A stretch of DNA of 6,267 bases from Sulfitobacter sp. GTDB lineage: Bacteria > Pseudomonadota > Alphaproteobacteria > Rhodobacterales > Rhodobacteraceae. The notes under the pieces are model-generated. The model searched no databases. It was not told the origin of the DNA and saw only the letters and a list, made by a program, of their open reading frames with translations. Where the stretch lies: positions 1 through 6,267 of the forward strand of contig JAPKCR010000154.1 of assembly GCA_026421135.1 (NCBI GenBank), written 5' to 3'. Positions 1 to 5,630 of the stretch are shown here, in pieces (the stretch's first letter is position 1; every line of letters starts with the position of its first letter). The translations under genes were made by a program, and so were the position numbers.

Positions 1-806
1 ATGTCATCGCTTGCGACAAGGAACGCGGCGATCATCGCGGGCGCACCTATGTCACGGCCAGTGCTGGCAATCACGGGATGTCTGTGGCCGCTGGTGCGCA
101 TGCTTTTGGCGCGGCGTCTGTGGTTTATATTGCTGAAACAGTCCCCGAAAGCTTTGCCGCGCGGCTGGCCGAGCAAGGCGCGCAAGTGGTCCGCGAAGGT
201 GCCACCTATGAAGACAGCATGGCCGCTGCGCAGGCCGCCGCAGACGCGAACGGTTGGGCGCTTTTATCTGACAGCTCGTGGCCCGGATATACCGAGCGCC
301 CCCACCGCCTGATGGAAGGCTATTTGGTCTTGATGGCCGAGGCGATTGCCCAGATGCCCGTCGTGCCCACACATATCTTTTTGCAAGCGGGCGTTGGCGG
401 TTTGGCCGGATCTTGCGCTGCGTTGGCGCGGCAGGCATGGGGCGAAGGGCCGCGCATCATTGTCGTGGAACCCGATGCCGCCGCTGCGTTGTACGGATCA
501 ATCAAGGCGGGCACCCCGACCGAAAGCACCGGACCGGTCAGTGACATGGGCCGACTGGATTGCAAAATGCCATCGTTAATCGCACTGAAGGGACTGGCAC
601 GAGACGCCGATGCCTTTGCCTTGATAACAGAGGCCGAAGGACAGGCCGGCGCAGGGGCCGCAATGGTCGCGGGATTGGCATCCAGCCCATCCGGTGCGGC
701 AGGGATCGCGGGATTGCTTGCGCTATCCGACGCGCAAAAGGCTGATCTTGGGATCACTGCAGCATCGGTTGTCCTGACGGTTCTAAGCGAAGGTCCAGCG
801 ACCTGA
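1..806 (+). CDS. PLP-dependent ammonia-lyase, diaminopropionate ammonia-lyase-like (5' end outside the window)
   Basis: The reading frame is open from the first complete codon at position 3 to the TGA at 804-806, so the true start lies upstream; the internal ATG at 78 is not the start. About 267 residues are visible. They include the fold-type II PLP signature SAGNHG (60-77) and the glycine loop QAGVGGLAG (384-410), which holds the cofactor phosphate. The segment SWPGYTERP and the following VVEPD resemble E. coli YgeX (diaminopropionate ammonia-lyase), a family of about 400 residues, so roughly a third is missing, including the Schiff-base lysine. Family members eliminate ammonia from 2,3-diaminopropionate to give pyruvate; serine/threonine dehydratases share the fold, so the substrate is open. 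It is a cytoplasmic enzyme by family. The stop overlaps the next start by one base (TGATG), indicating coupling with the M24 gene. Confidence 0.85.
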   Translation, partial: VIACDKERGDHRGRTYVTASAGNHGMSVAAGAHAFGAASVVYIAETVPESFAARLAEQGAQVVREGATYEDSMAAAQAAADANGWALLSDSSWPGYTERPHRLMEGYLVLMAEAIAQMPVVPTHIFLQAGVGGLAGSCAALARQAWGEGPRIIVVEPDAAAALYGSIKAGTPTESTGPVSDMGRLDCKMPSLIALKGLARDADAFALITEAEGQAGAGAAMVAGLASSPSGAAGIAGLLALSDAQKADLGITAASVVLTVLSEGPAT

Positions 807-1951
807 TGCGCGGATTTGCGCAAAGCGAATACGAAGCACGCCTTGCGCGCGCGCAAAAACTGATGGCCGCCCATGACCTGTCCGCAATGCTGCTGACCAC
901 CGAGGCTGAGATCCGCTATTTCACGGGGTTTCTAACCCGGTTTTGGGAAAGCCCGTCCCGCGCGTGGTATTTGGTGGTTCCTGCCATTGGCAAACCGATT
1001 GCAGTAATACCGTCCATCGGCGCGGCCCTGATGGCGCAGACCTGGGTGGATGACATCCGCACATGGCGCGCGCCTGATCCAGCAGATGACGGGATCAGCC
1101 TATTGTCGGATACATTGAATGAAACCGCAGGGGCCGGACGTATTGGCATTCCGTCAGGTTCTGAAACGTATTTGCGTGTTCCCCAAACGGATTGGGGATG
1201 GATCAAGTCGGCGACATTTGGGGAATTTGTATCGGACTACGGGATTACAGCCCGTTTGCGTGCGGTCAAATCTGACGCAGAAATTGCCAAGATCGAAATT
1301 GCCTGCACGATTGCAGGGCGTGCTTTTGCCCGCGTGCCGCAAATCGCGGCGCAAGGCCGGGCGCTGTCTGCGGTCTTTCGTGACTTTCAACGGCTGCTCC
1401 TAGAGGAGGGGGCCGATTGGGTGCCGTATCTGGCGGGCGGTGCAGATCGCGATGGCTATGGCGATGTAATTTCTCCTGCGGCAGACAGGCCATTGGCGCA
1501 AGGCGATGTATTGATGCTGGATACAGGTGCTGTGTTTGACGGCTATTTTTGCGACTACGACCGGAATTTTTCCATTGGGCCTGTATCCGCAACCGCCCGC
1601 GATGCCCATGCGCGGTTGATTGACGCGGTGAATGCGGCTGCGGATATCACGCGTCCCGGCGCAACGGCTGCGCAGCTTTTCCACGCGATGGACAAGGTCG
1701 TGACCGGCGGGGCAGGTGGATCGGACGCCGGGCGTTTGGGGCATGGGCTGGGCATGCAATTGACCGAAGGTATGTCGCTGATCGCGGCTGACCCGACTGT
1801 GCTGGCCGAAGGAATGGTTCTGACCCTTGAACCAGGGATTGATACAGTTGACGGCCGCATCATGGTGCACGAGGAAAACATCGTGGTCACGCAAGACGGT
1901 TGTCGTTTCCTAAGCCCACGTGCTGGGCCTGAAATGATGGTGATCGAATGA
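806..1951 (+). CDS. M24 family metallohydrolase (Xaa-Pro peptidase / creatinase / ectoine hydrolase fold)
   Basis: This is a complete 381-residue protein with the two-domain M24 'pita-bread' layout: an N-terminal creatinase-type domain (about 1-145) and a C-terminal catalytic domain (about 155-381). All five metal ligands are visible: D239 (LDTGA), D250 (CDYDRNF), H313 (GHGLG), E342 (LEPGI) and E357 (HEENIVV). The two other histidines common in the family active site appear to be replaced: the stretch 205-235 has no histidine (I222 aligns there with creatinase), and T320 stands in the usual 'VHE' position. Family members cleave Xaa-Pro peptides, creatine or the ectoine ring; this one could be any M24 amidohydrolase. 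There is no signal peptide, so it is probably cytoplasmic. The start ATG overlaps the previous stop (TGATG), with a GAAGG-like sequence about 12 bases upstream. The end overlaps the next gene by four bases. Confidence 0.92.
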   Translation: MRGFAQSEYEARLARAQKLMAAHDLSAMLLTTEAEIRYFTGFLTRFWESPSRAWYLVVPAIGKPIAVIPSIGAALMAQTWVDDIRTWRAPDPADDGISLLSDTLNETAGAGRIGIPSGSETYLRVPQTDWGWIKSATFGEFVSDYGITARLRAVKSDAEIAKIEIACTIAGRAFARVPQIAAQGRALSAVFRDFQRLLLEEGADWVPYLAGGADRDGYGDVISPAADRPLAQGDVLMLDTGAVFDGYFCDYDRNFSIGPVSATARDAHARLIDAVNAAADITRPGATAAQLFHAMDKVVTGGAGGSDAGRLGHGLGMQLTEGMSLIAADPTVLAEGMVLTLEPGIDTVDGRIMVHEENIVVTQDGCRFLSPRAGPEMMVIE

Positions 1952-2691
1952 GCTATCCGTATAAATCGGTCCCGGCGCTTGACGCAGCCCTCGGGCTGAT
2001 CGTCCTGCAGGCCGATGAAACCCTAGAAGGGGACATGCGCGCGATGATGCCGCTGGAAACAGCGCTTTATGTCAGCAGAGTTCCCAGTGGCGATGCCGTA
2101 ACCTCTGACACTTTGGCGGAAATGGCCGTGCATCTAACCGGCGCTGCAGGCCTGTTGCCCCATGCCGCCCGGTTTACGAGCATCGGCTATGGGTGTACGT
2201 CCGGTGCCGCTGAAATCGGTTCCGAACGGGTGGCAGGGCTGATCCGCGCAGGGACGCACAGCCCTCATGTCACCAATCCGCTAAGCGCGCTGATTGCCGC
2301 GTGTCAGCATCTGGGTCTGACGCGGCTGGCGCTAATGTCGCCCTACGTCGCGCAAGTATCGGCCAAACTGCGCGATGCCCTTGCAGACGAAGGCATTGAA
2401 ACACCTGTGTTCGGCAGCTTTGACGAGGCAGAAGAAGCCAAAGTCGTGCGCATCGATGCCGCATCTATTGTCGCGGCGGCCGTTGATCTGGCAGCACGTG
2501 GCGGGGCAGAGGCGATTTTTCTAAGCTGTACCAACCTGCGCACCCTGAACGTGATCGACCAGATCGAACGGGAAACCAAGATGCCGTGTCTATCCAGCAA
2601 TCAGGTTTTGGCTTGGGATATGGCGCGGGCAGCAGGAATAACTGCGCGGATACCGGGACACCTGGGGAAAGGCGCTGACAGGCTGCCATAG
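1948..2691 (+). CDS. Asp/Glu racemase superfamily protein (maleate isomerase / arylmalonate decarboxylase / EutA-like)
   Basis: This is a complete 247-residue cytoplasmic protein. It carries the two pseudo-symmetric cysteine motifs of the Asp/Glu racemase superfamily: C83 in GYGCTSGAA and C194 in FLSCTNLRT. VTNPLSAL around N110 is typical of the maleate isomerase / EutA branch. Racemases and maleate isomerase use both cysteines for proton transfer or covalent catalysis, while arylmalonate decarboxylase keeps only the second. Having both argues for racemase or isomerase chemistry; the substrate is unknown. The start ATG (1948-1950) lies inside the ATGA overlap with the M24 stop, so it is translationally coupled and the last gene of its operon. 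The tail after about residue 236 (PGHLGKGADRLP) does not look like the usual family ending, but I see no clear frameshift. 'EutA-like' rests on fold and context only. Confidence 0.88.
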   Translation: MSYPYKSVPALDAALGLIVLQADETLEGDMRAMMPLETALYVSRVPSGDAVTSDTLAEMAVHLTGAAGLLPHAARFTSIGYGCTSGAAEIGSERVAGLIRAGTHSPHVTNPLSALIAACQHLGLTRLALMSPYVAQVSAKLRDALADEGIETPVFGSFDEAEEAKVVRIDAASIVAAAVDLAARGGAEAIFLSCTNLRTLNVIDQIERETKMPCLSSNQVLAWDMARAAGITARIPGHLGKGADRLP

Positions 2692-2924
2692 AGAACGCTT
2701 TGGGTTGGGCTGTTCGCTCATAGAGGCATGAAGCGGTGCACTTAGCTGTTCCGTGTGGGAGACAACCTTCCCTGTGGCGCAATATCCCGTGAAGCTGAAA
2801 CCGGCGCTATGCAGGACCCAAGTCGACAAGTTCTAAATCTGTCATCTTGGTATCATCCTGACAATGTTTGCCCCTCAATCCTTGCACAACGCTAACTAGG
2901 GAATGTCCAATCCAACGGAACTGG
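2692..2924. other. Non-coding gap between convergent genes
   Basis: These 233 bases separate the 3' end of the racemase-like gene from the 3' end of the LacI gene on the opposite strand. I find no credible gene and no strong hairpin with a T-tract on either strand. The best inverted repeats are weak: TGTCA/TGACA at 2840-2844 and 2859-2863, and GGGA/TCCC at 2757-2760 and 2769-2772. The segment just after the stop (about 2697-2740) gives an impression of the degenerate interspersed sequences seen in roseobacter intergenic regions, but this is from memory and unproven. Confidence 0.5.
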
Positions 2925-3956
2925 TTACCTAGCGGCGGGGCCCAGAGATTTTCGCAAGCGTATGTCAGTTGGGAGTTCTATGCTTTCGCAGGCTTCGCCT
3001 TGTTTGACCATCTGTATCAACATGCTGGCCGCGCGCCGACCCATTTCGCGGTGTGGAACATGCACCGTGGTCAAGGCCGGATCGGCCAGCATGGCCAGTT
3101 CAATGTCGTCAAAACCGGTGATTGATATATCATCCGGCACCCGAAGCCCCATTTCCTTTGCTGCCCGCAATGCGCCTATGGCAAGCACGTCGTTCGCACA
3201 CATCACCGCCGTGGTATTTGGCGCTTTGGCAAGGGTTGACCGAAACGCGATTTCACCGGCCTCGATCCCATAGGGGGTCTCAGTCAACACCATTTGATCC
3301 CCGGAAAGCCCGGCTTCGGTCATAGCGAGCCGGATACCGGCAACCCGTTCGCGCGCCCGGTCGTTTGCTGCGGTCGCGGCTGAAATGCAGGCTATGTTGC
3401 GGTGACCGTGCAGGATGACCTGTCGGGCCAGTTCGGCCATGGCGGCCTTGTTGTTAAACCCTACTGCAGGATGTGACTGGTTGGGGTCAAATGACCACGC
3501 GACGACAAAGGGCACAGACCGCCTCTTTAGAAAGTCATAAACTTCTTCGCTGCGGTGGTACCCGATCAAAAGGACACCGTCGGCACCGCGGGCGACAATC
3601 GTGCGAACCTGTTCGTTCTCAAGCGCTTCGTCATAGGCAGACGAGGCGATCAGAAGCGTTTTACCGTTGCGCACCAGCTCTTCCTGAAAGGCCTGAATGC
3701 CGCGGGCGAAAACCGCGTTTTCCATCGTGGGGATCACAACCCCGATGGTGTTCGTCTGTTTGGCCGCCAAAGCGCGTGCCCCGAAATTGGGAGTATAGCC
3801 CAGATGCTGCACTGCGCTTAGCACCCGTTCGCGCGTCAGGGGGACGACCAGATCTGGCGAATTCAGACAGCGCGAAACCGTCGCTGTGGATACATTCGCG
3901 TAGCGTGCAACATCCGCAAGTGTCGCAATGGGTTTGTCATCGGGTGATTGGTTCAT
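2925..3956 (-). CDS. LacI/GalR-family transcriptional regulator
   Basis: This is a complete 343-residue protein of normal length for the family. Residues 12-31 form the helix-turn-helix (TLADVARYANVSTATVSRCL), followed by the hinge helix GARALAAKQTNTIG; L63 should be the leucine that inserts into the minor groove at a central CG step. From about residue 70 comes the periplasmic-binding-protein-like effector domain (IGVVIPTMENAVFARGI), with the characteristic RERVAGIRLAM, CANDVLAIGALRAAKEMG and ITGFDDIELA segments. The end matches the family pattern TTVHVPHREMGRRAASML. It reads away from the TRAP operon and shares a 196-bp intergenic region with it, which contains a LacI-type palindrome. It probably represses that operon and releases it on binding an effector related to the transported substrate. 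There is no strong Shine-Dalgarno sequence before the ATG; AAGAGA lies about 15 bases away. No close terminator was found. Confidence 0.95.
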   Translation of the reverse strand: MNQSPDDKPIATLADVARYANVSTATVSRCLNSPDLVVPLTRERVLSAVQHLGYTPNFGARALAAKQTNTIGVVIPTMENAVFARGIQAFQEELVRNGKTLLIASSAYDEALENEQVRTIVARGADGVLLIGYHRSEEVYDFLKRRSVPFVVAWSFDPNQSHPAVGFNNKAAMAELARQVILHGHRNIACISAATAANDRARERVAGIRLAMTEAGLSGDQMVLTETPYGIEAGEIAFRSTLAKAPNTTAVMCANDVLAIGALRAAKEMGLRVPDDISITGFDDIELAMLADPALTTVHVPHREMGRRAASMLIQMVKQGEACESIELPTDIRLRKSLGPAAR

Positions 3957-4046
3957 GGGGCTTTATACTTTTTCTCTTGGGTCAAAACTACTGCAGATAA
4001 ACCTGCGGCTTTAATTCTAATCAAAAAAGTAGCGAGGGCTGCTTCA

Positions 4047-4058
4047 AATGCATGCATT
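4047..4058. repeat. 12-bp perfect palindrome AATGCATGCATT
   Basis: AATGCATGCATT is identical to its reverse complement; the outer bases C4045 and G4060 also pair, with one mismatch between. It sits about 50 bp upstream of the LacI-type operator and about 90 bp upstream of the regulator's start codon. It could be a second regulator site, or chance, since it is built from the simple repeat TGCATGCA. Confidence 0.4.
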
Positions 4059-4084
4059 GGCTATCCGAAGCGGAATATAAACAC

Positions 4085-4097
4085 TTGCTTGAAGCAA
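4085..4097. repeat. Short inverted repeat TTGCTT-G-AAGCAA next to the operator
   Basis: TTGCTT (4085-4090) and AAGCAA (4092-4097) are exact inverted copies around a central G. The last base is shared with the 16-bp operator. Its AAGC and GCTT words echo the operator core, so it may be an accessory half-site arrangement or part of the promoter start region. Function is unproven. Confidence 0.3.
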
Positions 4098-4112
4098 TGT
4101 AAGCGCTTACAT
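4097..4112. promoter_or_regulatory. Predicted LacI-family operator, perfect 16-bp palindrome
   Basis: ATGTAAGCGCTTACAT is exactly self-complementary and centred on a CG step, the hallmark of LacI/GalR-family operators, whose hinge-helix leucine inserts at that step. It lies 40 bases upstream of the first gene of the TRAP operon and next to a divergent LacI-family gene whose protein retains the hinge leucine. Placed just downstream of the candidate -10 (4076-4081), bound repressor would block initiation or early elongation. I saw no second full copy in the window. Confidence 0.8.
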
Positions 4113-4143
4113 CTTAACGAATCGCCGAGTACTGAGCGATTTT

Positions 4144-4149
4144 GGGGGA
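4144..4149 (+). promoter_or_regulatory. Ribosome binding site of the 64-residue membrane protein gene
   Basis: GGGGGA ends three bases before the ATG at 4153, slightly close but strongly purine-rich. It supports the small open frame being translated from this start. Confidence 0.55.
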
Positions 4150-4152
4150 TAG

Positions 4153-4347
4153 ATGGCATTTCTAATAGCATTGATCTTACTTCTGGCCTTCACAGCCAAT
4201 GTCGCCATCGGCGCAATTGGCGATGGCCCCCTAGTGGGAAATGTCGGGGAACTGCTGATGCTGATGACGGCATCAGTTTCCTTTGTAGTCGGCATTCTTC
4301 AGCGAGAAGCAAAAGCAAAAAAAGGCGCGCAGACGCCTGATACCTAA
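4153..4347 (+). CDS. Small membrane protein of unknown function at the head of the TRAP operon
   Basis: This 64-residue protein has a Shine-Dalgarno sequence and lies between the predicted operator and dctP, 29 bases before the dctP start. It has two hydrophobic stretches: about residues 3-21 (LIALILLLAFTANVAIGAI) and about 32-49 (VGELLMLMTASVSFVVGIL). A short polar link with GDGPLVGN joins them, and the tail is basic (REAKAKKGAQ). By the positive-inside rule the C-terminus should be cytoplasmic and the protein a two-helix hairpin. I do not recognise its family. Being first in the operon and under the same operator suggests a role tied to the transporter, such as stabilising or modulating the permease, or a membrane sensor. 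Its hydrophobic pattern and placement make a real gene more likely than a chance frame. Confidence 0.75.
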   Translation: MAFLIALILLLAFTANVAIGAIGDGPLVGNVGELLMLMTASVSFVVGILQREAKAKKGAQTPDT

Positions 4348-4363
4348 ACGATCTAAACCAAAT

Positions 4364-4370
4364 GGGAGGA
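4364..4370 (+). promoter_or_regulatory. Ribosome binding site that fixes the dctP start
   Basis: GGGAGGA lies six bases upstream of the ATG at 4377. The earlier in-frame ATG at 4362 overlaps this sequence and has no site of its own, so 4377 is the likely start. Confidence 0.85.
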
Positions 4371-4376
4371 ACCATA

Positions 4377-5522
4377 ATGAACAAACGCAACAAAGAAATC
4401 GTTTCCGCAGAACGCAGAAATTTCCTGAAACTGGCGGGCACGGGCGGCTTTACGGCGGCCATGGTCGCAGGTGCGGGTGGTATGCTGTGGTCTGACGCAG
4501 CCGTGGCCCAAACCTCATCCGAAGAGCGCGAGCGCGAAGCCGCTGCAGAGTTCACCATGACACTGGCCACAGCGTATGTATTGGGCGCTGATCGCAGCTA
4601 TCCCATCATGCAGCTGGACCTGAAAGAAAACATTCAAAACATGACCAACGGTAAGGTCTATGTGCGTCTGGCCCCCGGTGGTCAGCTTGGCGCGGGCGGT
4701 GCATTGGCACAGGCTGTGCAATCGGGCACGATCCAGTGTGCACAACATTCGCTGGCCAACTTTGCACCTTTCGCATCGGCTGTTGACCTGATCAACCTGC
4801 CGTATTTCTGCGGGTCGAACCAGCGCTTTACCAACCTGACGTCATCGGACACATGGAAAAGCGAAGTTGACCCCAAGATTGCGGCGTCCGGCTTCAAATC
4901 CTTGTTCTACATTGTCATCGACCCACGTGTTGTGGCCGTCCGTAAGGGTGGCAATGCCATCATCACGCCGAGCGACATGGCTGGCGTCAAGTTCCGGGTT
5001 CCCGGCTCTGCGATGTTGCAGCAGTATTACAGTATGGTTGGCGCAAATCCGACACCGGTTGCTTGGGGCGAAACGCCTTCAGCGATCCGTCAGGGTGTTG
5101 CTGATGCACTTGACCCGTCGGTTGGTGCGCTGCACGTCTTTGGCTTTGGCGAAATCCTCAGCCACGTGACCTTTACCCAAGCTGTTCCTGACAGCCAGGT
5201 ATATTCGGTGAACCTAGAGTGGTTTAATTCACTGCCGATGGACGTTCAGGAAGGCATCGAATTTGCTGGCGAAATCACGCAGGCGCAAAACCTTGCTAAA
5301 GTACCGGCCGCACGTGCCTATGCCATGTCAGAGTTGACGAAAAATGGCGTCGAATTCCACCAGTTGAATGATGATCAGCTGGGCGAATGGAAAGATGCTG
5401 GCGGCTATCAAAAGCCGGAGTGGGATCAGTTCAAAGTTGATCTTGCAGGCGACATGGATACCTTCTCGCGTCTTGAAGAAGCGGCAGGAACCATGGGCCG
5501 CCACTACGTACACGACGCATAA
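4377..5522 (+). CDS. dctP: TRAP transporter substrate-binding protein, DctP family, with Tat signal
   Basis: Starting at 4377 gives 381 residues. The N-terminus carries a twin-arginine motif, ERRNFLK (12-18), then a hydrophobic stretch and a probable cleavage site after AVA (about residue 44), so the protein is likely exported folded by the Tat system. The mature part has the DctP-family pattern: GGQLG near 101-105, a hinge strand KFRVPGS with R207 as the conserved arginine that pairs with the ligand carboxylate, then GANPTPVAWGETPSAIRQGVADALD. Binding proteins of this family capture organic acids and related compounds in the periplasm and hand them to the DctQM permease. The ligand cannot be read from the sequence; the neighbouring catabolic genes suggest an amino-acid-derived carboxylate. 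A strong stem-loop follows the stop. Confidence 0.95.
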   Translation: MNKRNKEIVSAERRNFLKLAGTGGFTAAMVAGAGGMLWSDAAVAQTSSEEREREAAAEFTMTLATAYVLGADRSYPIMQLDLKENIQNMTNGKVYVRLAPGGQLGAGGALAQAVQSGTIQCAQHSLANFAPFASAVDLINLPYFCGSNQRFTNLTSSDTWKSEVDPKIAASGFKSLFYIVIDPRVVAVRKGGNAIITPSDMAGVKFRVPGSAMLQQYYSMVGANPTPVAWGETPSAIRQGVADALDPSVGALHVFGFGEILSHVTFTQAVPDSQVYSVNLEWFNSLPMDVQEGIEFAGEITQAQNLAKVPAARAYAMSELTKNGVEFHQLNDDQLGEWKDAGGYQKPEWDQFKVDLAGDMDTFSRLEEAAGTMGRHYVHDA

Positions 5523-5531
5523 AATATCCCG

Positions 5532-5556
5532 GACCGGCACCTCTGGGGTGCCGGTC
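5532..5556 (+). promoter_or_regulatory. Intercistronic stem-loop after dctP
   Basis: GACCGGCACC (5532-5541) and GGTGCCGGTC (5547-5556) form a perfect 10-bp GC-rich stem with a five-base loop (TCTGG), ten bases after the dctP stop. No T-tract follows (TATGCCATACTC), so it is not a classic intrinsic terminator. It more likely shields the dctP message from 3' exonucleases or acts as a partial terminator. Either would raise the binding protein above the permease. Confidence 0.8.
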
Positions 5557-5592
5557 TATGCCATACTCACTAGACATTTCAATGATAGGAAA

Positions 5593-5616
5593 CAGGCGTT
5601 GTCATATGCGCGCCTG
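5593..5616 (+). repeat. Small inverted repeat before dctQ
   Basis: CAGGCG (5593-5598) and CGCCTG (5611-5616) pair with a 12-base loop and end four bases before the dctQ ribosome binding site (GGGGGAG, 5620-5626). It could modulate dctQ translation, but six base pairs with a long loop is modest evidence. Confidence 0.35.
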
Positions 5617-5630
5617 CATGGGGGAGATAC

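Larger units (their letters stand above)
3957..4152. promoter_or_regulatory. Divergent control region between lacI-type gene and TRAP operon
   Basis: This AT-richer region of 196 bases must hold the promoters of both divergent transcripts. For the plus strand, TATAAA at 4076-4081 is a plausible -10 element, but no good -35 hexamer lies at the right distance (TTGGCT at 4057-4062 is only 13 bases away). The start of transcription would then fall near 4088, just before the operator. For the minus strand, TTGATT followed 17 bases later by TTTATC (about 4023 down to 3995) is a weak candidate for the regulator gene. Several palindromes are packed here (4047-4058, 4085-4097, 4097-4112). Promoter elements are low-confidence readings; the regulatory role of the region follows from gene orientation. 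Confidence 0.6.

Noticed and set aside
320..874. Long minus-strand open frame of 184 codons across the PLP enzyme and M24 gene start
   Set aside because: It lies antisense to two convincing, motif-bearing genes, shows no recognisable domain and is typical of open antisense frames in GC-rich coding DNA.
1400..1894. Minus-strand open frame of 164 codons within the M24 gene
   Set aside because: It is fully antisense to the catalytic domain with all metal-ligand motifs; its protein is rich in His, Arg and Pro without any domain pattern.
2590..2829. Minus-strand open frame of 79 codons reaching into the convergent gap, possibly a transposase remnant
   Set aside because: Half of it is antisense to the racemase-like gene, no transposase motif is visible, and no inverted terminal repeats or target duplications were found.
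3473..4000. Plus-strand open frame of 175 codons opposite the regulator's N-terminal half
   Set aside because: It is antisense to the helix-turn-helix and effector domain of the LacI-family gene, with low-complexity Arg-rich sequence and no ribosome binding site seen.
4362..4376. Upstream in-frame ATG as the dctP start
   Set aside because: It overlaps the GGGAGGA ribosome binding site that serves the ATG at 4377 and would put extra residues before the signal peptide.
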